This document shows, piece after piece, positions 41,863 through 50,883 of a stretch of DNA of 62,730 nt; the first letter of the stretch is position 1; each line of letters opens with the position of its first letter. Location of the stretch: assembly GCA_900550035.1 (NCBI GenBank), contig URQS01000015.1, forward strand, positions 1 through 62,730, given 5' to 3'. The stretch comes from an uncultured Prevotella sp. (GTDB lineage Bacteria > Bacteroidota > Bacteroidia > Bacteroidales > Bacteroidaceae). Made by a program: the position numbers and the translations under genes. Below the pieces are notes generated by a model. The model did no database searches. It was not told the origin of the DNA and worked only from the letters and a program-made list of their open reading frames with translations.

Positions 41863-42423
41863 CTATACTGTCATGATTTCCTTCTGCTTTGCAGCGAGCA
41901 GGTCATCAACCTTCTTGACAAACTTGTCGTGAATCTTCTGGAGTTCGCCCTCAGCGTCCTTCTCCAAATCTTCCGACAGACCGTCCTTGATAGCCTTCTT
42001 CAGCTTGTCCTTTGTCTCCTGACGAGCATTGCGAATCTCCACCTTAGTGCGCTCGCCAATCTTGTTGCACTGCTTGACAAGCTCCTTACGGCGCTCCTCG
42101 GTAGGCTGCGGAATGCCAAGGCGGATAATCTCACCGTTATTCTCGGGAGTGATGCCTACGTCGCTATCCATGATAGCCTTCTCAATCTCGCGGATCTGCT
42201 TCTTGTCGAAAGGACGGATAGCGATAGTGCGTGGATCGGGCACAGTAACGTTGGCTACCTGGTTCAATGGCACCATCGAACCCCATGAACTAACTCGAAC
42301 GCCGTCAAGAATTGCCACGTTGGCACGTCCGGCACGGATACGTGCAAGCTGCTCCTCAAGGTACATTGCACCCATTTCCATGCGCTCCTCGGCGCTGTTC
42401 AATGTTTCTTTTACGTCTATCAT
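41863..42423 (-). CDS. frr: Ribosome recycling factor
   Basis: 186 residues, the normal length for the family. With EF-G it splits the post-termination ribosome. Recognised by the RAGRANVAILDGVRVSSWGS block, PLNQVANVTVPDPRTI, and the C-terminal helix KKAIKDGLSEDLEKDAEGEL. First gene of the frr-rsgA pair; the upstream 230 nt holds promoters for frr and the alpha-galactosidase but nothing else. Confidence 0.97.
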   Translation of the reverse strand: MIDVKETLNSAEERMEMGAMYLEEQLARIRAGRANVAILDGVRVSSWGSMVPLNQVANVTVPDPRTIAIRPFDKKQIREIEKAIMDSDVGITPENNGEIIRLGIPQPTEERRKELVKQCNKIGERTKVEIRNARQETKDKLKKAIKDGLSEDLEKDAEGELQKIHDKFVKKVDDLLAAKQKEIMTV

Positions 42424-42605
42424 ATTAATATTGTATTAGTTTCGTACAGTCGTTTTTCAATATTCGATTTGCAAATTTAATGAAAATACTTGACACTACG
42501 CTACAATACAAACCAAAATTATCGCAATAATACGCCCTATATCTCTTTTAATAAGGTTAGCCACAAAAAAACACAATGAATATTTGCTTATGTTAAAATT
42601 ATTGG

Positions 42606-42613
42606 TAAATTTG
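42606..42613 (+). promoter_or_regulatory. Promoter of the alpha-galactosidase gene
   Basis: TAAATTTG, matching TAnnTTTG, 41 nt before the ATG. Confidence 0.6.
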
Positions 42614-42654
42614 CATAACTATGAACTAAGAGATGCATATAACTAAAACAAACT

Positions 42655-44868
42655 ATGATAAATTTTTCTAAACGTATTTTTCTTCCAGCATTGGCTCTGA
42701 TGACGCTTTCAGGCGTTGCCAATGCTGAGAATATCAGCGTGTCTACCCCCAAGACATCGCTCGTAGTGGATGCCACCAAGGGTGGAGCATTCAAATTTGT
42801 GTATTATGGCGACAAGCTGACAGATGCCGACATAGCCACACTCCAGGCTGGCGGAACATCCGGCAAGGACGCATATCCTGTGTACGGACTAATCGGTGCT
42901 TCGGAAGCTGCTCTCTCCGTGCGCCACGCTGACGGCAACATGACGCTGCAGATGGACGTGGCTGACATCACCGAACAGACGGAGAAGAACGCCAAGGTGC
43001 TGAAGGTGAAGCTCAAGGACCGCGTCTATCCGTTCTACGTTACGGTCTGCTATCGTGCATATAACGACGTGGACATCATCGAGATGTGGACCGAGATAAA
43101 CAATGGTGAGAAGTCGACAGTCACCCTCTCGCAATTCGACTCAGCCTATCTGCCCATACGTCGTGGCAACGTATGGATGTCGCACTTCTACGGTGCTTGG
43201 GCCAACGAGGCACAGCTGTCGGAGGAGGAACTGAAGCCCGGCACATTCGTCATTGAAAACCGCGACGGAACACGCAACGCCCACACATCACGCGGCGAAG
43301 TAATGTTCTCGCTTGACGGCAAGGGACGGGAGAACACGGGCCGTGTGATAGGTGCTGCCATCTGCTATTCTGGCAACTACAAGCTGCGTGCCGTGACCGA
43401 CGAGTCAGAGTATCACCAGTTCTTTGCTGGCATCGACGATTACAACTCGGAGTATCACCTCGCCAAGAACGAGACCTTCACCACTCCTGTCACAGCCTTC
43501 TCATACAGCAAGGAGGGAATGAGCGGAGTGAGCCGCAACTTCCATCGCTGGGGCAGACAGTACAAACTGATGAACGGCAACGTCGAGCGCAAGATTCTGC
43601 TCAACTCTTGGGAGGGTGTTTACCTCAACATCAAGGAGCCGGAGATGGCGCAGATGATGGCTGACATCAAGTCGATGGGTGGCGAGCTATTCGTCATGGA
43701 CGACGGATGGTTTGGCAATAAGTACAAGCGTAGCGTTGACAACTGTGCGCTGGGCGACTGGGTTGTAGACAAGCAGAAGCTGCCCAATGGCATTGAGGGA
43801 TTGCTTGCTAAAGCCAAGAAGCAAGGCATAAAGTTTGGCATCTGGCTCGAGCCGGAGATGTCCAATACCAAGAGCGAACTCTTCGAGAAGCATCCCGAAT
43901 GGGTGATAAAGGCTCCACACCGCGACCTTAAGTGCGGACGTGGCGGCACGCAGGTGGTACTCGACCTCGGCAATCCTAAGGTGCAGGACTTCGTGTTCTC
44001 CATCGTCGACGACATGATGACCAAGTATCCAGAGATTGACTACATCAAGTGGGACGCCAACATGAACATATCCAACCACGGCTCGCAGTATCTTACTGCC
44101 AACAATCAGAGCCATCTCTACATTGAGTATCACCGTGGTTTCGAGAAGGTATTGCAGCGCATCCGTGCCAAATACCCCGACCTCACCATCCAGGACTGCG
44201 CTTCCGGCGGCGGACGTGTCAACTGGGGCACTCTCCCCTACTTCGACGAGTTCTGGACCAGTGACAATACTGACGCCCTTCAGCGCGTATATATGCAGTG
44301 GGGAACCAGCTACTTCTTCCCTGCCATCGCTATGGCGTCGCACATATCCAACGCCCCCAACCATCAGACAGCCCGCACCGTGCCTTTGAAGTATCGCACC
44401 GACGTGGCTATGAGCGGACGTCTCGGCATGGAGATACAGCCCAAGGTGCTCAGCGAAGCCGACAAAGACCAGTGCCGCAAAGCTATAGCCGACTACAAGC
44501 GCATACGGCCTATCGTGCAGTTTGGCGACCTCTATCGCCTTCAGTCGCCCTACGAGAAGAAGGGTGTGGCTTCGCTCATGTACGTGACCGATGCCAAGGA
44601 AAAGGCGGTGTTCTTCTGGTGGAAGACCGAGTCGTTCTGCAATCAGCATCTGCCACGCATCCCGATGGCTGGTCTCAACCCGCAGAAGCGCTATCGCATC
44701 ACCGAACTTAACCGCATCGACAAGACTCCGCTCGCCTTCGAGGGCAAGACTTTCTCAGGCGAATATCTCATGCAGAACGGCCTGGAGATTCCTTATGGAC
44801 ATAACGCCGACTGGGGCAAAGCCAACGAATGGTCAAGCCGAGTGCTGCTGCTCGAAACAGCCGAGTAA
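42655..44868 (+). CDS. GH36 alpha-galactosidase
   Basis: 737 residues with a signal peptide (1-23, ending ANA). N-terminal beta-sandwich, then the GH36 (beta/alpha)8 barrel: DDGWFGNKYK, GIWLEPEM, and nucleophile Asp in YIKWDANMN. The acid/base Asp is in FWTSDNTDALQR, preceded by SGGGRVNWG. It removes terminal alpha-galactose from raffinose-type sugars or plant galactans in the periplasm. No SusC/D genes next to it; it stands alone with its own promoter and terminator. Confidence 0.93.
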   Translation: MINFSKRIFLPALALMTLSGVANAENISVSTPKTSLVVDATKGGAFKFVYYGDKLTDADIATLQAGGTSGKDAYPVYGLIGASEAALSVRHADGNMTLQMDVADITEQTEKNAKVLKVKLKDRVYPFYVTVCYRAYNDVDIIEMWTEINNGEKSTVTLSQFDSAYLPIRRGNVWMSHFYGAWANEAQLSEEELKPGTFVIENRDGTRNAHTSRGEVMFSLDGKGRENTGRVIGAAICYSGNYKLRAVTDESEYHQFFAGIDDYNSEYHLAKNETFTTPVTAFSYSKEGMSGVSRNFHRWGRQYKLMNGNVERKILLNSWEGVYLNIKEPEMAQMMADIKSMGGELFVMDDGWFGNKYKRSVDNCALGDWVVDKQKLPNGIEGLLAKAKKQGIKFGIWLEPEMSNTKSELFEKHPEWVIKAPHRDLKCGRGGTQVVLDLGNPKVQDFVFSIVDDMMTKYPEIDYIKWDANMNISNHGSQYLTANNQSHLYIEYHRGFEKVLQRIRAKYPDLTIQDCASGGGRVNWGTLPYFDEFWTSDNTDALQRVYMQWGTSYFFPAIAMASHISNAPNHQTARTVPLKYRTDVAMSGRLGMEIQPKVLSEADKDQCRKAIADYKRIRPIVQFGDLYRLQSPYEKKGVASLMYVTDAKEKAVFFWWKTESFCNQHLPRIPMAGLNPQKRYRITELNRIDKTPLAFEGKTFSGEYLMQNGLEIPYGHNADWGKANEWSSRVLLLETAE

Positions 44869-44956
44869 CAGAATTTTTAGATAGATTGTCATTCAATAAG
44901 CGGTATACCGTTCAATAGGTAGTTGGAAAACAGTTAGTTAATAGTAGTAGTTGAAA

Positions 44957-45000
44957 AAAAGTCCCCGTCACTGTGTTAGTGGCGGGGACTTTACGTTTAA
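44957..45000. terminator. Bidirectional terminator between the galactosidase gene and the 45004 gene
   Basis: AAGTCCCCGTCACT pairs with AGTGGCGGGGACTT, with A-run to the left and T-rich sequence to the right. Confidence 0.85.
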
Positions 45001-45003
45001 ATC

Positions 45004-45936
45004 TTACAACCTCAGTCCTACTCCAACGGTGAATGGATGCCATTCGGGAGCATACTTTGTATGCAACAGCGGAGTGAGCGATGTGCGTGCGTAAAGCATC
45101 AAGAAGCCATATCCAAGACGTGCCTCAAGATTTATGCCTACAGGATTCATGTTGACATCTCTTGTCAGCGTATGTCTCTTGCCGAGCTTATAGCGTGAAC
45201 GCTCCTTGGCACGAAACTCTATAGATGGGCCGAAAGCTGCATAGACGTCTTCAGAACCGATGCGGTTGGACCATTCCAACATTATCGGAATGCGGACGGC
45301 ACAATAGCTTAGGTAGCTTTTCGACGGACGCTCGCCATTCTCATCATCTCCAACGGCGAAAGGCTTAAAGCTTGTTATACCGTCAACGGTAGTAAGCATA
45401 TAGTCGGTCTTAAAGTGATGGCTGACAAAAGCCAACGACATAGCAGCCGTCACTGCCCACGAACTATTGCTTATAGGACACTCGAACGTACAACCCGTAA
45501 ATCCCCATTCACCCGACTTGCTGTCGCGCATTTCCTTACCTTCCGACTTGACACCAAATGCCGAGCCTGCGAGCATGTTGCCACCAAAGAAGAAAAACGG
45601 ATAATGGCTATACTCCAGATTGCGACGCTTGTATGCCTTTCTGGGGATAAAGGGCGACGTAATATACACCTGCTCCACCTCCTGTCCGTCGACAAACTCG
45701 GTCTCTCTGACCTTCTTCATCTCCATGCCGCACTTCTTGTACACACTTACATTCGTACGTTCACCATTTTGAGATATGGCAAACTTCTGACTGTTGAATA
45801 CAAAAGTTGTGTCGTACGTGTTAGACACTGTGGCTGACTTCTGGGTGTATGTTGTGTCTTGCGCTGTGGTTGCCTCCTGTGCGAAAGCTATGGCTGGCAT
45901 GAAGGTTGCCGTCAATACCAATGTTCTGATATTCAT
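45004..45936 (-). CDS. Predicted outer-membrane beta-barrel protein
   Basis: 310 residues: signal peptide (1-19, ending AFAQ), a basic N-terminal segment, then alternating strands in the style of a small porin-like barrel, ending with an aromatic-poor but typical final strand (PFTVGVGLRL). Motifs such as AAFGPSIEFRAKERSRY and INLEARLGYGFLMLYARTSL resemble barrels of the OmpA/OprF-like class. It is the last gene of a run headed by an ECF sigma factor, which may control it. Confidence 0.6.
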   Translation of the reverse strand: MNIRTLVLTATFMPAIAFAQEATTAQDTTYTQKSATVSNTYDTTFVFNSQKFAISQNGERTNVSVYKKCGMEMKKVRETEFVDGQEVEQVYITSPFIPRKAYKRRNLEYSHYPFFFFGGNMLAGSAFGVKSEGKEMRDSKSGEWGFTGCTFECPISNSSWAVTAAMSLAFVSHHFKTDYMLTTVDGITSFKPFAVGDDENGERPSKSYLSYCAVRIPIMLEWSNRIGSEDVYAAFGPSIEFRAKERSRYKLGKRHTLTRDVNMNPVGINLEARLGYGFLMLYARTSLTPLLHTKYAPEWHPFTVGVGLRL

Positions 45937-45984
45937 AATATACGTTTTTAAAAAAATTCCAAATATTTCTATTTATATATCTTG

Positions 45985-46485
45985 CTATCTCTTAGTATAG
46001 CATATCGACATTATGTCGTCTGGTGACAAATCGCCTTCGATGTATATCACAGCCCCTTTGCTTCGGTCGGTATTGCTAAAGAGAATATATCTATTGTTGC
46101 CTGACGGCAGTGGTGCCATCATATAATAGCCACTTGCTATTCGTCCGTCGTCCACTACCTCACGAATCTTCTTAGCAGCCCGGCGGTCGGTCTTCAGGAT
46201 GTTGTTGATGCTTGCTGCATATTTGTTATTATATGTAAGGCTCTTGTATATGGCCAGTTGATAGCCTCGGAGCTTGGTGTTATGCATCACCACCATTTTG
46301 CAACCCTTAGAATGACCGTACTGCTGGAATATGCCATTAACGGCAAGTCCATCCTGTGCGTGGCACGGAAGCATAACGCACAACGTCATGACAAACAGAA
46401 GACCCATCCTGGCTGCAATCAGCGGAGGTTTGCGTATGATATCAAATAGTTTATGCATAATGTTAATGGTTTTTATTGTTGTCAA
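45985..46485 (-). CDS. Exported protein, DUF6108-like
   Basis: 166 residues. A basic start and hydrophobic stretch (MGLLFVMTLCVMLPCHAQ) make a signal peptide; an internal ATG (MHKLFD) could be the true start. The body (VNGIFQQYGHSKGCKMVVMH) resembles a small Bacteroidetes family found beside ECF sigma/anti-sigma pairs. It is 3 nt after the anti-sigma-like gene. Function unknown. Confidence 0.6.
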   Translation of the reverse strand: MTTIKTINIMHKLFDIIRKPPLIAARMGLLFVMTLCVMLPCHAQDGLAVNGIFQQYGHSKGCKMVVMHNTKLRGYQLAIYKSLTYNNKYAASINNILKTDRRAAKKIREVVDDGRIASGYYMMAPLPSGNNRYILFSNTDRSKGAVIYIEGDLSPDDIMSICYTKR

Positions 46486-46488
46486 ATG

Positions 46489-46935
46489 TTATTGCATCAG
46501 GTCGAGTGCGCTGAACGGATCGTCGTTCTCTGCCGAGACAGTCTGCAGTGCTTCATCCACCTGCTCGTTTATCACTTCTTGATTGGTGTATAGCTTTCCG
46601 TCAATGACAGCATAGTTTTGCGGTGTCGTGGTGGAAACATTATACATCTGTGTCACAAACATTACGATGACGATAGCTACAGCAGCCACAGCTGACGAAA
46701 TCCATATGCGGGGTCGATACATGGCTCGCTGCAAAGTAGTTGTGCTACGCTGTTCATCCACAAAACAGAACAAGGCTCGCAGCGGTCGCCACTCTTCAGG
46801 TATGTCGTCTCCGGCAAGCCGAAACCACGTGCGCAACGTAGCCTCCTCCTCGTTAGTGGTATCGCCCGACATATATCTGTCGATAAGCATCCGAATGTCG
46901 GTTTCGTGCGGTTTTGGCATTATGTCTTTTATCAT
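46489..46935 (-). CDS. Single-span anti-sigma-like protein
   Basis: 148 residues. The N-terminal region (LIDRYMSGDTTNEEEATLRT) is typical of anti-sigma factors that bind ECF sigma factors. One transmembrane helix follows (about 79-98, WISSAVAAVAIVIVMFV), then a short periplasmic tail. A 4-nt overlap with the sigma gene supports the pairing. The periplasmic tail is shorter than in FecR-type proteins. Confidence 0.75.
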   Translation of the reverse strand: MIKDIMPKPHETDIRMLIDRYMSGDTTNEEEATLRTWFRLAGDDIPEEWRPLRALFCFVDEQRSTTTLQRAMYRPRIWISSAVAAVAIVIVMFVTQMYNVSTTTPQNYAVIDGKLYTNQEVINEQVDEALQTVSAENDDPFSALDLMQ

Positions 46936-47447
46936 GTTCCGATTCCTTTCATCATTATTTTAATGTAAGTCTCGCGTATCTTGGTTCGTGCTCTTGAGAG
47001 GTTTCGCCTGAGATTATCAGCAGTGCATCCCGTTATCAGCATTATCTCGTCAGCGGTATAGCCTTCTATCTCCTTCATACGGAATATCTGCTGTTGCAGA
47101 GGTGGCAACTGTGCAACGATGTCGCGGATTAACCTTGTCTCGTCACGGAGTTCCGCCCGCCGGTCGTCCACAGCTATGTCCACTTGGTCGGGCATCGCTG
47201 CTGTATGGCTCTCGTGTCGTAGCTGGTCCAGATACAGATTGTGAATCATTGTCATGGCAAGCGACTTGAGCCGCCCTCCCGAATCGAGCCTTGAACGCAT
47301 GTCCCAAAGGCGCAACATCACCTCCTGCACAAGGTCTTCGGCATTATCCTCTGACTTTGTGACACTCAGCGCATAGCCTAACAGCTCGTCGCGCATGGGC
47401 AGGATGATATGGTTAAATTCGCTTGGTTTCATTTCTCTTACATACAT
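46932..47447 (-). CDS. ECF-type RNA polymerase sigma factor
   Basis: 171 residues. Region 2 (ALSVTKSEDNAEDLVQEVML, WDMRSRL) and region 4 (LPPLQQQIFRMKEIEGYTAD, a helix-turn-helix) are both present. It should direct polymerase to a small regulon under control of the membrane protein encoded by the overlapping gene. First gene of the 47447-45004 run; preceded by a bidirectional terminator. Confidence 0.9.
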   Translation of the reverse strand: MYVREMKPSEFNHIILPMRDELLGYALSVTKSEDNAEDLVQEVMLRLWDMRSRLDSGGRLKSLAMTMIHNLYLDQLRHESHTAAMPDQVDIAVDDRRAELRDETRLIRDIVAQLPPLQQQIFRMKEIEGYTADEIMLITGCTADNLRRNLSRARTKIRETYIKIMMKGIGT

Positions 47448-47529
47448 ATAACGTATGAAACAAAAAAATCGGACATGCTATTCAAGATTTTTATTAGGAT
47501 ATTTCTCTCCTATTTCCCTATAAACAAAA

Positions 47530-47595
47530 AAAAGGCTTTACATTAGATTGTAGAGAACTAGTTCTCGTTATATCTAATGTAAAGCCTTTTATCTT
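47530..47595. terminator. Long bidirectional terminator between rsmA and the sigma gene
   Basis: AAAAGGCTTTACATTAGAT pairs with ATCTAATGTAAAGCCTTTT (19 bp), with an inner GAGAAC/GTTCTC palindrome. Confidence 0.85.
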
Positions 47596-47612
47596 AAACT
47601 CGAAATCCTAAA

Positions 47613-48422
47613 TCACAATGTCTTTCCGATTTTTTGTGCTTCTTCTGCCACCATATTCGTAAGCTCCACAAACTGCTGCACTGAGAGTTGTTCGGGGCGC
47701 TTGGTCATGATGTCTTGAGCATAGAATTCGGGCGATGCAGAGCCACCGAAGATCTGGCGTAATGATACGCGCAACATCTTACGGCGCTGATTGAACACAG
47801 TCTTCACCACGCGCTTGAACAACCGCTCGTCGCATCCTAAATCCATCACCTCATTGCGTGTCATGCGTATTACGGCACTCTTCACCTTTGGGGGCGGATT
47901 GAACACTGTCTCGTCGACGGTGAAGAGATACTCAACGTCGTACCATGCCTGAATGAGCACCGACAGAATGCCGTAAGCCTTGTTGCCCGGAGCCGACGCT
48001 ATGCGAAGAGCCACCTCGCGCTGTATCATACCCGTACAGCAAGGTATCAGCTCCTTATAATCGAGCATCTTGAAGAATATCTGCGACGAAATGTCGTAGG
48101 GATAGTTGCCGGTGAGCACAAACTGTTTGCCGTCGAAAATCTCGTTGAGATCCATGCGCAGGAAGTCCTGGCCAATAATATTCTCACGAAGTTTCGGAAA
48201 CTTCTCGTTGAGATAAGCCACCGACTCCTTGTCTATCTCTACCGCCTTAACGGGGCGAGGCTTGGTGACAAGAAACTGCGTCATGACACCCATGCCGGGA
48301 CCTATCTCAAGCACCGGTATGTCGGGACAAGCATCTACCGTGTCGGCAATAGCCTTGGCTATGCCAAGATCAGTAAGAAAGTGCTGTCCGAGATTTTTCT
48401 TTGGTCTTACGGATTTTATCAT
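47613..48422 (-). CDS. rsmA: 16S rRNA dimethyladenosine transferase RsmA (KsgA)
   Basis: 269 residues. It dimethylates A1518 and A1519 of 16S rRNA during 30S assembly. SAM-binding motif LEIGPGMGVMTQFL, adenine-binding GNYPYDISS, and the C-terminal helical domain with FNQRRKMLR. KKNLGQHFL at the N-terminus is the family signature. Its start overlaps the DUF5606 stop by 1 nt. Confidence 0.96.
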   Translation of the reverse strand: MIKSVRPKKNLGQHFLTDLGIAKAIADTVDACPDIPVLEIGPGMGVMTQFLVTKPRPVKAVEIDKESVAYLNEKFPKLRENIIGQDFLRMDLNEIFDGKQFVLTGNYPYDISSQIFFKMLDYKELIPCCTGMIQREVALRIASAPGNKAYGILSVLIQAWYDVEYLFTVDETVFNPPPKVKSAVIRMTRNEVMDLGCDERLFKRVVKTVFNQRRKMLRVSLRQIFGGSASPEFYAQDIMTKRPEQLSVQQFVELTNMVAEEAQKIGKTL

Positions 48423-48865
48423 TATTCGGCCTCCTGACGGTCGTCTACATTATCACCTTCTGTAGGAGCGAGTGCTGCCTCGAAGTCAGTGATACCGTTG
48501 TTGACGAGGATGTTATACCACTGGATGAGCTTCTTGATGTCTGAATCGTGAACACGGTCGCGATCGTATGCAGGCAAAACCTCAGCAAAGAAAGCGTGCA
48601 ACTCATCAGCTGAACACTTCTTGTAGTTGAGTGAGCACTCCTTCGACTGCTCCTTCTCGCCAAGGCTCTTGAGTACCTGCCACAATGGGATATCCTCAGC
48701 ATCGGTGTACATTGCGATGTCGGCAAGCGATGTAACACGGTCGGAAGCGAATGCCGGCATGCGACGGTGAGTAGCGTCGATAGCCTCAACGATGAGGTTA
48801 CGGTTGCCACGATTGACGAGTTTGTAAAGTCCTGGTTTACCTGCTATTGAAAGAATTGTTTCCAT
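48422..48865 (-). CDS. DUF5606 family protein
   Basis: 147 residues, cytoplasmic. It begins METILSIAGKPGLYKLVN, a signature of this Bacteroidetes family, which is found next to rsmA or coaE. The structure of the start suggests an SH3-like small barrel. Stop/start overlap with rsmA means coupled translation. Function unknown; a role in RNA metabolism is only a guess from context. Confidence 0.85.
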   Translation of the reverse strand: METILSIAGKPGLYKLVNRGNRNLIVEAIDATHRRMPAFASDRVTSLADIAMYTDAEDIPLWQVLKSLGEKEQSKECSLNYKKCSADELHAFFAEVLPAYDRDRVHDSDIKKLIQWYNILVNNGITDFEAALAPTEGDNVDDRQEAE

Positions 48866-48956
48866 TTTCTTTATTTATTAATTTATTAGTTATTAATATT
48901 ATTCGGGCAACAGGAATTGCACCGATATACATTCTTATATTAAATAATTACAATTA

Positions 48957-49529
48957 TTATTCGGATAGTTTGAACAGTTGCAGCATTCGGTCTATCTGTT
49001 GCTGCAAATCGCTGGCTCCATCGTTTGTTATGACGAAGTCGCTACGCAGCTCTACTTCCTCATGCGGCATCTGTGCATCAATCCATTCGGCTGCACGCTC
49101 GGCTGATATTGAGTCACGCTGCATGATTCGCTGTATGCGCACATTGAGTGGTGCTGTAACACATACAATATGGTCGAAATGCACACGGCGGTCGAATCCG
49201 CTTTCAAAGAGTATGGCACTCTCAAGCCACTCCATTCCAGAAGTTTCATAATCGGCAGCTACAGCGGGATGCACCACATTATTAAGAGCCTGCTTGTTGG
49301 CTTCGTTTGCAAGCAGAAACTCTGCCAACACACACTTCTGAAGCACTCCGTCGGCAGAATACACTTCATCACCAACAAGCTCCTTCAGTTGGCGCTGCAA
49401 ACTGAAGGACGTTCGCATAAGACGTTTGGCGGCTGCATCACAGTCGTATATCTTGATGCCGCGCTGCTCAAGCATATGGCACACATAGCTCTTGCCCGAA
49501 CCGATGCCTCCTGTTATTGCTATTCTCAT
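48957..49529 (-). CDS. coaE: Dephospho-CoA kinase
   Basis: 190 residues. Last step of coenzyme A synthesis, phosphorylation of the ribose 3'-OH. P-loop GGIGSGKSYV (residues 6-15), CoA-site DCDAAAKRLM, and the lid with RIQRIMQRD. Normal length. Its start overlaps the YbbR-protein stop by 4 nt. Confidence 0.94.
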   Translation of the reverse strand: MRIAITGGIGSGKSYVCHMLEQRGIKIYDCDAAAKRLMRTSFSLQRQLKELVGDEVYSADGVLQKCVLAEFLLANEANKQALNNVVHPAVAADYETSGMEWLESAILFESGFDRRVHFDHIVCVTAPLNVRIQRIMQRDSISAERAAEWIDAQMPHEEVELRSDFVITNDGASDLQQQIDRMLQLFKLSE

Positions 49530-50509
49530 TGCTGTTCGATTAGATAATCCACCTGAGATATTGACAGTTTGGCGCTGCGTACGCTGTGCGGACTCGCCTT
49601 AAGGTATATGTTGCACTTGTCGGACGGATGCTCCATCAGTTCGTTATAGTCAACAACGACCTGGAACTGGTCGGCTGTGATATTGCGGAACATGCTTGCT
49701 CCAACTATGAAGTTCACCTTGACGCGCGACGGGAATGTGCGCAGCACCTTGCCCTCGGGCATGTTTATTGAGCCAACCGGCACATCAATGCTCTCCTCGG
49801 TCATGATGTCGGGATAGAGACCGATGCGCACACGGTCGGGCACCATCTTCACTCCCTTTATCTTCTCAAGCGCTACGGTCTGAATGACGGTGTCGCCGAA
49901 GTTGACTATATTAATAGGTACTGTCTTGACAAAGCGCAGCGAGTCGAGTACGCGCTTGCTTGCATACACCGTAATCTGGTCGGGCCAGAAGCGTGTACGT
50001 GCCAGATAGTACGACTTGCCCGGCACTACATAGCCAGCCATGCGTACCGGCAACTGCTTTGACACACCGTAATTGAAGTAGAAGTCGAGTCGGTCGGGTT
50101 TCACCTGTATGATTTTCGATTGTGCCATGAATCGCTGACTAAGCATCTTTAGCAAGTCAGATGCTGGCACATATCCATAACCCGTCTGACGATTGGCATA
50201 TACAGAAAAGTTTACAGACACCGGTTGTATCATGTCGCCATACATATATGTGGCAAGAGTGAATCCCTTGTCGCGTACTGTGACACGCACGGTATCCTCC
50301 ATTTCGGTGGTGAGCACTACATTCTTGGGCACATTCACCAACCTAACCGGCACTTTTATTTCCTGTTCATATGTTTCGTTCAATGCCATCATGAGCCAGA
50401 ATATGCTGCTCAGGAATAGAAAGAACAAAAAAATCAGAAACTCCTTGTTCACCGAACTGAACAAGAAGTTCCTGACAACCTTGAATATTTGCGTCAAACG
50501 ATATTTCAT
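49526..50509 (-). CDS. YbbR-domain membrane protein
   Basis: 327 residues. One N-terminal transmembrane helix (FLIFLFFLFLSSIFWLMMAL, about 24-43), then two or more YbbR-like beta domains facing the periplasm (PVRLVNVPKNVVLTTEMEDT, YPDIMTEESIDVPVG). The YbbR protein CdaR regulates diadenylate cyclase in Firmicutes; here no cyclase is adjacent, so that role is not implied. Part of the yajC-ybbR-coaE run. Confidence 0.85.
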   Translation of the reverse strand: MKYRLTQIFKVVRNFLFSSVNKEFLIFLFFLFLSSIFWLMMALNETYEQEIKVPVRLVNVPKNVVLTTEMEDTVRVTVRDKGFTLATYMYGDMIQPVSVNFSVYANRQTGYGYVPASDLLKMLSQRFMAQSKIIQVKPDRLDFYFNYGVSKQLPVRMAGYVVPGKSYYLARTRFWPDQITVYASKRVLDSLRFVKTVPINIVNFGDTVIQTVALEKIKGVKMVPDRVRIGLYPDIMTEESIDVPVGSINMPEGKVLRTFPSRVKVNFIVGASMFRNITADQFQVVVDYNELMEHPSDKCNIYLKASPHSVRSAKLSISQVDYLIEQQ

Positions 50510-50533
50510 CTGGCAAACCTTCCGTATGTTTTA

Positions 50534-50848
50534 TTACTTCTGTACTGACTGTGCGTTATCAGCGTAAACACCAGTCTTGTCTACAGTGATGACTACACCA
50601 CGTGCAATCTCCACCTCAACAATGCCAGCAGCCAAGTCTACACGGCGTACAGTGCCATGTATGCTTCCGCCAAGGAGAACTTTGTCATTCTCCTTGAGAG
50701 CGTTCTGGAACTCACGAATCTTCTTCTGCTGTTTCTGCTGCGGACGGATCATGAAGAAATACATGATAGCAAAGATTGCCACCATCATTATAATCATTCC
50801 CATTCCACCACCTTGCGCTGCCTGGGCAGCGAGTACGATTGTATTCAT
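50534..50848 (-). CDS. yajC: Preprotein translocase accessory subunit YajC
   Basis: 104 residues. One transmembrane helix (MGMIIMMVAIFAIMYFFMIR) followed by the family motif RPQQKQQKKIREFQNAL and a small beta domain (VLLGGSIHGTVRRVD). It works with SecDF at the Sec translocon. Located between nusB and the YbbR gene, as usual for Bacteroidetes. Confidence 0.94.
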   Translation of the reverse strand: MNTIVLAAQAAQGGGMGMIIMMVAIFAIMYFFMIRPQQKQQKKIREFQNALKENDKVLLGGSIHGTVRRVDLAAGIVEVEIARGVVITVDKTGVYADNAQSVQK

Positions 50849-50883
50849 TGTCTATATTATTATGTATTATTAAACTTCAAAAT

